Of a DNA stretch of 64,000 nt, positions 36,412-46,200 are shown one piece after another. The notes under the pieces were generated by a model, which had not been told where the DNA came from, searched no databases, and saw only the letters and a program-made list of their open reading frames with translations. The position numbers and the translations under genes were made by a program. Source of the DNA: a bacterium (GTDB lineage Bacteria; Myxococcota; UBA727; JAUIJE01); NCBI GenBank assembly GCA_030431455.1, contig JAUIJE010000001.1, positions 558,001-622,000 of the forward strand, written 5' to 3'. Numbering within the stretch: the first letter of the stretch is position 1; every line of letters starts with the position of its first letter.

Positions 36412-37496
36412 ATCTCGTCATCGCCGGGGGCGGCACCGGCGGCCACCTGTACCCGGGGATCGCCATCGCCGAGGCGCTGCGCCGCCGGGACGACGGCAGC
36501 CGGGTGCTGTTCGTGGGGACCGCCCGCGGCATCGAGGCCACCGCCGTGCCCAAGGCGGGGTTCGAGCTCGAGCTGATCGAGGTCGCGGGGCTCAAACGGA
36601 TGTCACGCCTGGCCCAGCTCAAGACCTTGGTCGCGCTGCCCATGGCGGGGCTGCGGAGCGTGTCGATTCTGCGGCGGGCCCGGGCCGACGCGGTCATCGG
36701 GGTCGGCGGCTACGCCTCGGGACCGTTGGTGATGGCGGCGTGGTTGCTCGGGGTGCCGGCCGCCATCTGCGAACAAAACAGTGTGCCCGGCGTGACCAAC
36801 CGCATTCTCGGGCGGTTTGTGCGGCGGGTGTTCACGATGTTCCCGTCGTCGGCCGACCACTTTGCGTCGGGGAAGGTGCGCCTGGTGGGCAGCCCGGTGC
36901 GCCAGAGTTTTCTCGACGCGGTGCGCGCTGGTTCCCGGGCCCCCGAGCCGGGCCGGGTGTTTGTGTTCGGGGGGAGCCAAGGGGCGCGCCCCCTGAATGA
37001 ACACGTACCCGCCGCGCTCCAGGCGCTGGTCGAGGACGGGCGGACGCTGCACATCAAACACCAGACGGGAAAAGCCGATCTCGACGCCGTCACCGCCCGG
37101 TACCGGGACCTCGGGGTCGAGGCCGAGGTGGTGCCGTTCATCGACGACATGGTGGGCGAGTACCGTCGCGCGGAGATCGTCATCTGCCGGGCGGGGGCAA
37201 CGTCCTGCGCCGAGCTCACCGCCCTCGGGGTGCCGAGCGTGCTCGTGCCGTTTCCCCAGGCGGCCGACGACCACCAAACCAAAAACGCCCAGGACCTCGC
37301 CGACGCGGGGGCCGCGGTGGTGTTGCCCCAGCCCGCGCTCGTCGACGGTGGGTTGCGCCCCGTCCTCGCCGACCTGCTCGACGACCAAGCCCGTCTCGCC
37401 GAGATGGCCCGGGCCGCGGCGGGCCTGGGCCGGATCGATGCCGGCGACGTGATCGTCGACGCCGCCGCCCGTGGATTCACCGGAGACCCCACATGA
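36408..37496 (+). CDS. murG: Lipid II synthase MurG
   Basis: 362 aa. Membrane-associated GT28 glycosyltransferase that adds GlcNAc to lipid I. The N-terminal Gly loop GGGTGGHLYPGIAIAEAL is intact. Also visible are IGVGGYASGPLVMAAWLLG, EQNSVPGVTNRIL, VFGGSQGARPLNEHVP, and the UDP-binding region ICRAGATSCAELTALGVPS followed by PFPQAADDHQTKNA. It has 4-bp overlaps with ftsW and murC. Confidence 0.96.
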   Translation: MNLVIAGGGTGGHLYPGIAIAEALRRRDDGSRVLFVGTARGIEATAVPKAGFELELIEVAGLKRMSRLAQLKTLVALPMAGLRSVSILRRARADAVIGVGGYASGPLVMAAWLLGVPAAICEQNSVPGVTNRILGRFVRRVFTMFPSSADHFASGKVRLVGSPVRQSFLDAVRAGSRAPEPGRVFVFGGSQGARPLNEHVPAALQALVEDGRTLHIKHQTGKADLDAVTARYRDLGVEAEVVPFIDDMVGEYRRAEIVICRAGATSCAELTALGVPSVLVPFPQAADDHQTKNAQDLADAGAAVVLPQPALVDGGLRPVLADLLDDQARLAEMARAAAGLGRIDAGDVIVDAAARGFTGDPT

Positions 37497-38890
37497 CCGA
37501 CCGGCTCTTTCGCGGCCGCGTGCGCCGCATTCACTTCATCGGCATTGGCGGCACGGGCATGAACGGCATCGCCGAGGTGCTGCTGCGGCTCGGCTTCGAC
37601 GTCGTGGGCTCGGACCTCAAGGCCTCGGAGACGGTGTCCCGGCTCGAGGGCCTCGGGGCCAAGGTGTTCATCGGCCACGCCGCGAGCAACGTCGACGGGG
37701 CGGACGTGGTGGTGAAGTCCACCGCGGTCACCGTCGACAACCCCGAGGTGCAGGCCGCGCATGCCCAAGGCATCCCGGTGATCCCGCGGGCGGAGATGCT
37801 CGCCGAGCTCATGGGCCTGTCGCATGGCATCGCGGTGGCTGGGTCACACGGCAAGACCACGACCACGTCCCTCATCGCCACCGTGCTCGGCCGGGCGGGG
37901 CTCGACCCCACCGTGGTCATCGGGGGCAAGCTCAACCAGCTCGGCAGCAACGCCCAGCTCGGCCAAGGCGACTACATGGTCGCGGAGGCGGATGAGTCGG
38001 ATGGGTCATTTTTGTGGCTGCGTCCCACCCTCGCGGTGGTGACCAACCTCGACCTCGAGCACGTCGACTATTGGACCGGCGGCCTCGACGCGCTCAAGGA
38101 GGCGTTCGTCGAGTTTCTCAACCGGCTGCCGTTTTATGGCTTGGCCGTGCTGTGTGTCGACGCGGAGAACGTGCAGGCGTTGCTGCCCCGCTTGACCCGG
38201 CGGGTGGTGACCTACGGGACGTCCGCCCACGCCGACGTGCGCATCACCAACCTGAGCTGCGAGGGCGCGGGCACGTTCTTCGACGTCAGCGTCGGGGGAG
38301 CGGACAAGGGGCGCGTGCACCTCAACCTGCTTGGCGCCCACAACGCCCTGAACGCGGCCGCGGCGGTGGCGATCGCCGAGGAGCTGGGGGTGCCCTTCGA
38401 GCAAACCCAGCGGGCGTTGATGGAGTTCGGCGGGGTCGACCGCCGGCTCACCCCCCGGGGCACCGAACGGGGCGTGCTCGTGCTCGACGACTACGGCCAC
38501 CACCCCACCGAGATTCGCGCCACCCTGGGCGCGGTCCGCAACGCCCACACCGCGCGGCGGGTGGTGGTGGTGTTTCAGCCGCACCGCTATTCACGGACCG
38601 CCGCGTTCCTCGACGAGTTCGGGCGGGCGTTCAACGCCGCCGATGTGGTGCGGGTGTTGCCGGTGTACGCCGCGGGCGAAGCCGCGATCCCGGGCGTTGA
38701 CCACGACGCGCTGGTGGCGAGCATGCGCCGCCAAGGACACCGGGACGTGGCCAGCCTGAGCAGCGTGGAGGGGGCGGCGGCCGAGCTCGGTACCTTGGTC
38801 CAGCCGGACGACGTGGTGGTCACCATGGGGGCGGGGAGCGTGACCCAGGTGGGACCGGCCCTGCTTCAGGTCTTGGCCGGGGAGGGCTGA
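37493..38890 (+). CDS. murC: UDP-MurNAc--L-alanine ligase
   Basis: 465 aa. The first Mur ligase; adds L-Ala to UDP-MurNAc. The N-terminal nucleotide-fold motif is IHFIGIGGTGMNGIAEVLL, the P-loop is VAGSHGKTTTTSLI, then EADESDGSFLWL, NLDLEHVDYW, LLGAHNALNAAAA, DDYGHHPTEIRATL and FQPHRYSRTAAFLDEF. It is coupled to murG by ATGA, with a 1-bp gap before the GTG of murB. Confidence 0.96.
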   Translation: MTDRLFRGRVRRIHFIGIGGTGMNGIAEVLLRLGFDVVGSDLKASETVSRLEGLGAKVFIGHAASNVDGADVVVKSTAVTVDNPEVQAAHAQGIPVIPRAEMLAELMGLSHGIAVAGSHGKTTTTSLIATVLGRAGLDPTVVIGGKLNQLGSNAQLGQGDYMVAEADESDGSFLWLRPTLAVVTNLDLEHVDYWTGGLDALKEAFVEFLNRLPFYGLAVLCVDAENVQALLPRLTRRVVTYGTSAHADVRITNLSCEGAGTFFDVSVGGADKGRVHLNLLGAHNALNAAAAVAIAEELGVPFEQTQRALMEFGGVDRRLTPRGTERGVLVLDDYGHHPTEIRATLGAVRNAHTARRVVVVFQPHRYSRTAAFLDEFGRAFNAADVVRVLPVYAAGEAAIPGVDHDALVASMRRQGHRDVASLSSVEGAAAELGTLVQPDDVVVTMGAGSVTQVGPALLQVLAGEG

Positions 38891-38891
38891 G

Positions 38892-39827
38892 GTGCGGCCC
38901 GGTCCCTACGACGACGCGATCGCGGACCTCGAGGACGCGCGGCCCGATCTCGCGATCGCGCGCGACGTGCTCTTGGCCCGCTACACCACGTTCGGCATCG
39001 GGGGGCCGGCGGACGCGATGGTGTTTGCCCACGATGATGATCAACTTGTGGAAGTGTTGAAGTTTTGCCGCGATCGCGGGGTGCCCTGGTTCTTGCTGGG
39101 CGGCGGCTCCAACCTGTTGATCGCGGACGCCGGGGTCCGGGGGGTGGTGCTGCGTTTGGCCGGTGACCTCGCGCGCATCGATGTGCTCGACGACGGCGCC
39201 GCGATCGCGGTGGGGGCGGGGGCGAAGTTCCCCAAGCTCACCCGGGTGGCGCTCGACCTCGGTTGGCCCTCGGCGGTGGGGTGGATGGGGACCCCCGGCC
39301 AGGTCGGGGGGGCCCTGAAGATGAACGCCGGGACCCGCGATGGCGAGGTTGGCGAGGTGGTGGAGCGGGTCCAGGCCGCCACCGCGGACGGGGTCGTTTC
39401 CGTCGACCATGCCGGGTGCGGGTTTGTATACAGAAACAGTGCGTTTCCCGCTGGGTGGGTCTTGACGCGCGCGGATCTTCGATGCGACAGTCATCGAACT
39501 GAAGAAGCTCCCGAGCTATCCCGGCGCGCCAAAATGTTACTGCAGAAAAGACACCAGAGCCAACCCAAGCAGCGGTCCGCGGGCTCGTTGTTCAAAAATC
39601 CCCCCGGGGATTTTGCCGGGCGGCTGATCGAGGCCGCGGGCCTGAAGGGGGCCCAGGAGGGGCAAGCGGCCATCTCCGACGTGCACGCCAACTTCGTGGT
39701 CAACCTCGGGGGGGCGCGCGCCGCCGACGTGCTCGCGCTCGCCACCCGCGCCGCGCGCGAGGTGAAGGCTCAGTTCGGCGTGGACCTCGAGTGGGAGGTC
39801 AAGCGCGTGGGGGACTTTTCGGCATGA
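38892..39827 (+). CDS. murB: UDP-N-acetylenolpyruvoylglucosamine reductase
   Basis: 311 aa with a GTG start 1 bp after murC. FAD/NADPH enzyme that makes UDP-MurNAc. FAD-binding motifs are YTTFGIGGPAD, LLGGGSNLLIAD and GTPGQVGGALKMNAGTRDGE. Active-site features are the Tyr-Arg in FVYRNSAFP, the Ser in SAGSLFKNPPGDFAGRLIE, and VHANFVVNLG. The length matches shorter type II MurB proteins. The local DNA near 39,420-39,600 is somewhat less GC-rich than its surroundings, but the frame is intact. Overlaps ftsQ by 4 bp. Confidence 0.95.
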   Translation: MRPGPYDDAIADLEDARPDLAIARDVLLARYTTFGIGGPADAMVFAHDDDQLVEVLKFCRDRGVPWFLLGGGSNLLIADAGVRGVVLRLAGDLARIDVLDDGAAIAVGAGAKFPKLTRVALDLGWPSAVGWMGTPGQVGGALKMNAGTRDGEVGEVVERVQAATADGVVSVDHAGCGFVYRNSAFPAGWVLTRADLRCDSHRTEEAPELSRRAKMLLQKRHQSQPKQRSAGSLFKNPPGDFAGRLIEAAGLKGAQEGQAAISDVHANFVVNLGGARAADVLALATRAAREVKAQFGVDLEWEVKRVGDFSA

Positions 39828-40648
39828 GCGGCTTGGGGCTTCTCACCACCGAGCGGATTCGGCGTCCGGCGACATCGTCGTCGCGGTTCGGGTTGCGTTT
39901 TTGGTTGACCACCGGCGGGGTGGCGGTGGTGGTGGCGGCGTCGGTGTTGGCGGTGTCGCACTTCGCGCGCCGCGCCGACTTGCTCAAGCTGTCCGTGGTT
40001 CGGGTCGAGGGGGTGGACCTGGCCATCGCCCGGGAGGTCGAGGCCTACGCCCAGGTCGCCCCCGGCACCCCCCTGCTCGCCATCGACCTCGATGAGGTGG
40101 CCCGGCGGGCGGAGGAGCATCCCTTCGTGCGGTCGGCCACGGTCCGGCGGGTGCCGCCGTCCACCCTGGTGGTCGAGGTTGTGCCCCGGGAGGCGGTGAT
40201 GTTGGTGAGCTTGGGGTCGCTCTACCTCGCCGACGGGGAAGGGGTCGTGTTCAAGCGGGCGGCGCCGGGGGATGGGCTGGATTTGCCGGTGGTGACCGGC
40301 ATCGGCCAGGAAGACCTCGACCAGCGCAAGGCAGAGACATTGGGTTTGGCCCTGGACGCGTTGCTGGCCCACGGGGTGGCGGGCAACCCGGGGGGCCCGG
40401 TGCAAGAGATTCATGTGGAGCCGGGGGTGGGCATCACCCTGCACCTGGCCGAGACCCGCGTGCGGTTGGGCACCGGCGATTTCGACGCCCGCCTCGCCCG
40501 GCTCCCCGAGGTGTTGTCGCGCTTGGGCCAGGCGGGCCGGGTCCCCGCGGAAGTGTTTCTGAATGACCATCGTCGACCTGAGAGGGTGGCGGTGCGGCTC
40601 CGGGGCGGACCAGAGATGGCCGCTCACGGAGAACAACAAAACCCATGA
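39824..40648 (+). CDS. ftsQ: Cell division protein FtsQ
   Basis: 274 aa. ATG 39824 overlaps the murB stop. A basic N-terminus, one helix (about residues 28-50, FWLTTGGVAVVVAASVLAVS), then a POTRA domain (about 57-127: VVRVEGVDLAIAREVEAYAQ, LAIDLDEVARRAEEHPFV). The beta domain FtsQ/DivIB follows (PPSTLVVEVVPREAVMLV, LYLADGEGVVFKR). It bridges early FtsA/Z and late FtsL/B/W/I divisome proteins. A 48-bp gap to ftsA contains no gene; ddl, often near here, is absent. Confidence 0.92.
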   Translation: MSGLGLLTTERIRRPATSSSRFGLRFWLTTGGVAVVVAASVLAVSHFARRADLLKLSVVRVEGVDLAIAREVEAYAQVAPGTPLLAIDLDEVARRAEEHPFVRSATVRRVPPSTLVVEVVPREAVMLVSLGSLYLADGEGVVFKRAAPGDGLDLPVVTGIGQEDLDQRKAETLGLALDALLAHGVAGNPGGPVQEIHVEPGVGITLHLAETRVRLGTGDFDARLARLPEVLSRLGQAGRVPAEVFLNDHRRPERVAVRLRGGPEMAAHGEQQNP

Positions 40649-40696
40649 GAGTGGGCACGAACCGGACGAGGGTCTGGGGGTGGGAGGAAGAGCCGC

Positions 40697-41929
40697 ATGG
40701 CAAGACCAAGGAAAGAAGACGTCATCGTCGGGCTGGACATCGGCACGACGAAGATTTGCGCCATCGTGGGTGAGGTCACCAACGAGGGCATCGACATCAT
40801 CGGCATCGGGACCGCTCCCTCCAAGGGGCTGCGCAAAGGTGTGGTGATCAACATCGAATCCACCGTGGCGTCGATCAAGCGGGCGGTGGAAGAAGCCGAG
40901 TTGATGGCGGGCTGCGAAATCGGTTCGGTGTTTGCGGGCATCGCCGGGGGCCACATCCGTGGCTTCAACAGTCACGGGATTGTCGCAGTCAAAGACCGAG
41001 AGGTCACCGAGACCGACATCGACCGGGTGATCGACGCGGCCAAAGCGGTGGCCATCCCCGTGGACCGGGAAGTCATTCACATCCTCCCCCAGGAGTTCGT
41101 GATCGACGACCAGGACGGCATCCGCGAACCCTTGGGCATGAGCGGGGTGCGCCTCGAAGCCAAGATTCACATCGTCACCGGGGCGGTCACCAGCGCACAG
41201 AACATCGTGAAGTGCGCCCAGAAGTGTGCCCTCAACGTCAGCGACATTGTGCTCGAGCAGCTCGCTTCTGCGTTGGCGGTGTTGTCCGAGGACGAAAAGG
41301 AGCTCGGGGTCGCGCTCGTCGACATCGGCGGGGGCACCACCGACATTGCCATCTTCTCCGATGGCTCGATCCAGCACACCGCGGTCATCGCCATCGGCGG
41401 CCAGCATCTGACCAATGACATTGCGGTGGGGTTGCGGACACCCCAGGAAGACGCGGAGATGATCAAGCGGCGGTATGGCTGTGCCACCTCCCGCATGATC
41501 GACGGCAAAGACCACATCGAGGTGCCGAGCATCGGGGGCCGCAAGACCCGGGTGCTGTCGCGCCAAATCCTGGGCGACATTCTGGAGCCCCGGGTGGAGG
41601 AAATTTTTGAACTCGTCCGTCGCGAGATCGACCGGCTGAAGCTCACCGAGCTTTTGGCCTCTGGGGTTGTGCTCACCGGCGGCACCACGTTGTTGCCGGG
41701 CATGGTGGAGGTCGCCGAGGAGATCATCGGCCTCCCGGTTCGGCAGGGCGTGCCCCGGGGCGTGGGTGGGCTCGTCGACGAGGTGAACAGCCCGATGTAC
41801 TCCACCGGGGTGGGGCTGGTGCTCTACGGGGCCCAGCAATCGGACCACCGTCTGTTCCGGGCCCGCGACGAGAACATCTACTCCAAAGTCAAAAAGCGGA
41901 TGGGCGCCTGGCTCCAAGAAGTGCTGTAG
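40697..41929 (+). CDS. ftsA: Cell division protein FtsA
   Basis: 410 aa, actin-like ATPase that anchors FtsZ to the membrane. Motifs are IVGLDIGTTKICAIVGEV (phosphate 1), the 1C subdomain, VDIGGGTTDIAIFSDG (phosphate 2) and VVLTGGTTLLPGMVEVA (adenosine). The C-terminal amphipathic membrane-targeting helix is KVKKRMGAWLQEVL. ATG 40697 has a purine-rich site (GGGAGGAAGAG, 40680-40690) 6 bp before it. Confidence 0.96.
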   Translation: MARPRKEDVIVGLDIGTTKICAIVGEVTNEGIDIIGIGTAPSKGLRKGVVINIESTVASIKRAVEEAELMAGCEIGSVFAGIAGGHIRGFNSHGIVAVKDREVTETDIDRVIDAAKAVAIPVDREVIHILPQEFVIDDQDGIREPLGMSGVRLEAKIHIVTGAVTSAQNIVKCAQKCALNVSDIVLEQLASALAVLSEDEKELGVALVDIGGGTTDIAIFSDGSIQHTAVIAIGGQHLTNDIAVGLRTPQEDAEMIKRRYGCATSRMIDGKDHIEVPSIGGRKTRVLSRQILGDILEPRVEEIFELVRREIDRLKLTELLASGVVLTGGTTLLPGMVEVAEEIIGLPVRQGVPRGVGGLVDEVNSPMYSTGVGLVLYGAQQSDHRLFRARDENIYSKVKKRMGAWLQEVL

Positions 41930-41978
41930 GCCCCCGCAGGATTTTGAACATCCAACGAGATCAAAAAAGGATTCCAAG

Positions 41979-43235
41979 ATGATTGAGTTTGAAGAAACCG
42001 AAGAGTTGGGACCGCGCATCAAGGTCATCGGCGTCGGCGGTGGTGGCGGCAACGCCATCAACAACATGATCGAAAACAGCCTGCAGGGCGTCGAGTTCAT
42101 CGCCGCCAACACCGACTGTCAGGCGTTGCAGCTCAACCGGGCGTTGGTGAAGCTGCAACTGGGCCAAGCGTGCACCAAGGGCCTGGGGGCGGGGGCCCGG
42201 CCGGAGGTGGGCGCGTCGGCGGCGAAGGAGAGCATCGACCGCATCGAAGAGCTCGCCGGGGCCAGTGACATGGTGTTCATCGCCGCGGGCATGGGCGGCG
42301 GGACCGGGACCGGCGCGGCCCCGATCATCGCGGACGTGGCCCGTCGACAAGGGGCGCTCACCGTCGGGGTGGTGACCAAGCCGTTCGGGTTCGAAGGCGC
42401 GCGGCGCCGCAAACAGGCCGACGCCGGCATCCAAGAGCTCAAGGCCGCGGTGGACACGCTCATCATCGTGCCCAACGACCGCCTGCTGCAGCTCGCGGGC
42501 AAGGACACGTCGATGCTCGACGCGTTCAAGATGGCCGACCGGGTGTTGTTCAACGCGGTGAAGGGCATCAGCGACATCATCACCCAACAAGGGGTGATCA
42601 ACGTGGACTTCGCCGATGCCGTGTCGGTGATGAAAGAGCAGGGCATGGCCCTGATGGGCATCGGGCGCGGCACCGGTGACGAGCGCGCGGTGGACGCGGC
42701 CCACAAAGCGATCTCGAGCCCGCTGCTCGAGGACGTGTCGGTGGACGGGGCCACGGGCATTCTCGTCAATGTCACTGGTGGACCGAGCCTCACGCTGTAC
42801 GAGGTCAACGCCGCGATCGCGCTCATCACCGACGCCGCGCACGAAGAGGCCAACATCATCTTCGGCTACGTCGTCGACGAGGAGATGGGCGACGAGGTGT
42901 CCATCACCGTCATCGCCACCGGGTTCGAGCAGTCCAAAGGGCGGTCCGAGCCGGTGCTCGAGGCGTCGTCCGAACGCCCGGTGCGCGCCCCGGTGGCCGC
43001 GCAGCAGCGCTCGGACGCCGACGTGCCCGCGTACATTCGCCGCAACTGGCAACAGTCGGCGGAGCGCAAAGCCGAGCGCGTGTCCGACGAGCCCCGCGCG
43101 GTGATCTCGATGTTGCCCCCGGTGGAAGACGAGCCGCCCCGGCACGCCCCCACCCAACCGGACGGGGTCTACAGCGAAATCCTCGACGACGAGGAATACG
43201 ACATCCCTGCCTTCCTGCGGCGCAACGCCGAGTAG
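41979..43235 (+). CDS. ftsZ: Cell division GTPase FtsZ
   Basis: 418 aa. Tubulin-like GTPase forming the Z ring. The nucleotide site VIGVGGGGGNAINNMI, GTP signature GMGGGTGTGAAPIIAD and T7 region NVDFADAVSVMKEQG are intact. The C-terminal linker (about residues 320-400) is disordered. The conserved C-terminal peptide EEYDIPAFLRRNAE that binds FtsA and other partners ends the protein. It is last in the dcw operon, with a strong terminator 27 bp after the stop. Confidence 0.97.
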   Translation: MIEFEETEELGPRIKVIGVGGGGGNAINNMIENSLQGVEFIAANTDCQALQLNRALVKLQLGQACTKGLGAGARPEVGASAAKESIDRIEELAGASDMVFIAAGMGGGTGTGAAPIIADVARRQGALTVGVVTKPFGFEGARRRKQADAGIQELKAAVDTLIIVPNDRLLQLAGKDTSMLDAFKMADRVLFNAVKGISDIITQQGVINVDFADAVSVMKEQGMALMGIGRGTGDERAVDAAHKAISSPLLEDVSVDGATGILVNVTGGPSLTLYEVNAAIALITDAAHEEANIIFGYVVDEEMGDEVSITVIATGFEQSKGRSEPVLEASSERPVRAPVAAQQRSDADVPAYIRRNWQQSAERKAERVSDEPRAVISMLPPVEDEPPRHAPTQPDGVYSEILDDEEYDIPAFLRRNAE

Positions 43236-43261
43236 GCACAGATTTGGTTTGCTGCCATGCG

Positions 43262-43297
43262 GCGGCGCGTCCCCGGTGGACGCGCCGCTTTTTTTTT
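43262..43297 (+). terminator. Rho-independent terminator of the dcw operon
   Basis: Perfect 11-bp stem GCGGCGCGTCC / GGACGCGCCGC (43262-43272, 43278-43288), 5-nt loop, then nine T (43289-43297). The last Ts overlap the TAA of the convergent 43296-46739 gene. On the minus strand no U-run follows the stem, so it serves ftsZ only. Confidence 0.93.
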
Positions 43298-46200
43298 AGG
43301 GGGAGGCCTCGTCGCACCCGATGTCGGGGAGCGGCCCATTGGGGCGCGGCTCGCCGTCGATGTCGTAGCTCACCGTGAGCGCGGGGGTGCCCTTGTCGAT
43401 GAGGGACGCGCCGTCGACGGTGAGGTGGCCATCGGCGTCGATGGGCGAGGGGCCGGCGAGGACCTGGCAGCTGACGCAGCCGAGGGCGTTGAGCTCGGTC
43501 ACGGAGGACGCCTCGGTGCCGTCCTCGTCCCGCACCGCCACCGGCGCGAGAAACGACATGCTGTTGAACGTGGTGAGGTTCGCGTCGGTGCGGCCCGCGA
43601 GCCCCACGTCGGCCTCGACGTGGCTGTTGGCGAACTCGAGGGTGCCGCCCGGGAGCAGCCGCACGCCATCCTCGTCCGCGCGCACCGAGAGGTGCAGGGC
43701 CGTGACCATGCCCGCGACCTCGAGCCCCGCCGCGTCGGCGCCGGCCGCGCGGCCGAAGCTCGACAGCAGCAAAGCGCCCCCGTTGATGCGGTAGGCGAGC
43801 GCGCCGGGGCCGTCGACGAGCGACCGGGTCCGCTCGACCACCACCGTGCCCGAGCCGTCGCCGACCACGATGCCCACCGCGGCGCCGGCGGCGCTGACCT
43901 CGACGTGGCAGTCTCGCATCGTGCCTTTGTCGACGACCAGGCCGGTGGCCGCCGCGTCACCCGTGGTCTCCAGCTGCACGTCCTCGAGGAGCACCGTGGC
44001 CGCGCCCGGCACCGCGACCCCGACGGTCTGCGTTTCGCCCCCGACCACGATGGCGAGGTTGGACAAGACCACCGCGCCGTCTTCCTCCGGGACCTCCAAC
44101 GCCGCCGCGTCGACCCCGTTGACCATCCAGGCCCCGAGGTCGGCGTCCAAGGACTCGAACCCGCTGGCCACCACCGCCCGGGCCCGCTCGGCCTCGACGG
44201 TGATGTTGGTGGTCTCGAACACCACCGCGCCCGCCCCGGTGCTGTCGACCCCGGTGGCCTCGTCGGTGGCGATGGCGGTCAACACCGCGTCGCGGATTTC
44301 GAGGTTGGTGTCGACGGCGACCACCACCGTCGCGCGGTCCGCTTCGCCGGGGCTGCGGACCGCGGCCAAGGTCCCCGACAACACCAACGGGGCCCCGCTG
44401 CCGGCCGCTCGCACCGCCACCGCGTCGGTGACGTGGCCTTGGGTCAACCCCACCACCTCGCTGAACTCGTCGACGTACACCAAGGCGTCCTCGGCCGCGA
44501 TGCCCACCACCCCCCCGCTGGCCACCCCGCCTTCGACGGTGGACTCGAGGACTTCGAGCTGGCCGCCCATCACCGCGGCCGCGGTGCTCTCGGTGGCCCC
44601 GGCGCTCCCCCGCACCACCGATCGCAACAGCCGCACGAAGGCTTCTTCCGCCGACAACCCCACCCGGACGCCCCCCGCCGCGCCCCGGAGTTCGCTGTCG
44701 GTCAGCCGCACCGTGGCCCCCGGCAGCACCTCGACCAAGGGGCCGTCCGCGGTGCCCCCCGGGGCCCCCGCCACCGTGCTGTCGTGAATGTCCAATGCCG
44801 CTGTATTGTTGACGCGCAAGGCCGGTCCGGTGTGCACGCTGGTTTCCGTGAGGTTGGTGCGGGTCAACTCCACCGCGCCCCGGATGAGCAGGGGCGCAGA
44901 CTCGGAATCGAGCACCAAGGCGAGGTCCGCGAGGTTGCCGCCTTGGGTCTCCAGCCCCAGCGAGGTCAGGGTCAGGGCCGACACCTCCGCGTCTGATTTT
45001 TCGTAGTTGTCGACGACGAAGACATACGCGCCGTCGAGGCCGGTGCCCGGGGGCAACACCCCGGAAAACGGGGTGTGCTGTCCGGCGGCGAGCCGGAGGG
45101 CGTCGAACCGATGGCGGGCGGCCACGGGCAGGGCCGCGGCGATGGTGGCGAAGGGGGCGTCGGGCGTGCCGTTGCCGATCAGGTCGTCCCCCCGGGCGGG
45201 GTCGACGTAGGGGCCGGCGACCTCCACAAACACGCTCACCGTGGTCGAGGTCGAGGCGCCCAGTTCGTCAAATACAGAAACCTGAAAGTGATAGGTATCG
45301 CCGTCTTCCCCGGCGGTGAGGGTCAGGCTCGTCATCTCCACCGGCTCGGCCAGGAGTTGAACGGGATCGAGTCCGGACTGCGCGATGGTCACCCGGTCGA
45401 TGATGCCGCTGTCGGGGTCCACCGCGCTCGAGGCGTCGATGGTGAAGGGCATGCCGGGGTTGACGTAGACCTCGGTGGGCAGGGTGAGCACCGGGGGGAG
45501 GTTGACCACGTCCTCGCCCACCCGCACCCGCACGGTGTCGATTTGGCTCTTGACCAACCCGTCGTCCGCCTCGACGTGGAACAGCAGAATCGATTCTTGT
45601 CCGGGGGCGGTGAAGATCTGGGGGTTGAGGGGGTCGGGGGTGGCCTCGGCGCCGAAGACCTGGTCGATCGCCAACGTGACGCCCACGTCGCTGTCGGCGT
45701 CGTCGAAGGTCGCGGACAGCCCGAAGCTCGCCCCCGGGGGCACGAGCCGGTCGGGCCCGGCCGACACCGTGGGCGCGACGTTGCGCGGCCCGGCGCTGAC
45801 GTCGAGGCTGACGAGGTGGGCGCCCCCCGAGGCCGCGCCCCGCCGCCGCTCGGCCAAAAGCAAGACCCGTCCTTCTCGACGGGGGGTGGTGAGGGTGTTG
45901 CCGTCGGCCCCCGCGGTCAGGGCCAGGGGGGTGCCCCCGGCGGGGCTGATGGAGAGCGTCTCCCCGTCGGCGAGCGGCACCACCGGCAACAGGGGATAGT
46001 CGACGCCGGGATCGGCAAACACCGGCCCGGTCACGCGCGTCTCGGTGGGCAACCGGGTTTCGGCCGGCCACACCGCGGCCGCGGCCCGTCCGGGGGCCGG
46101 GCCTTCGGCGGACGCGACGTCGACGAGGACGGCGCAGGGCAGGGCCTCGGGCGCGGTGGCCATGACCCGGTCGCCTTCGACCGCGGCGGGGTGAACGCCG

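Noticed and set aside
39770-42112. 780-codon minus-strand frame across murB, ftsQ and ftsA
   Set aside because: It is antisense to three unmistakable genes; the translation is low-complexity His/Gly/Asp-rich and has no motif.
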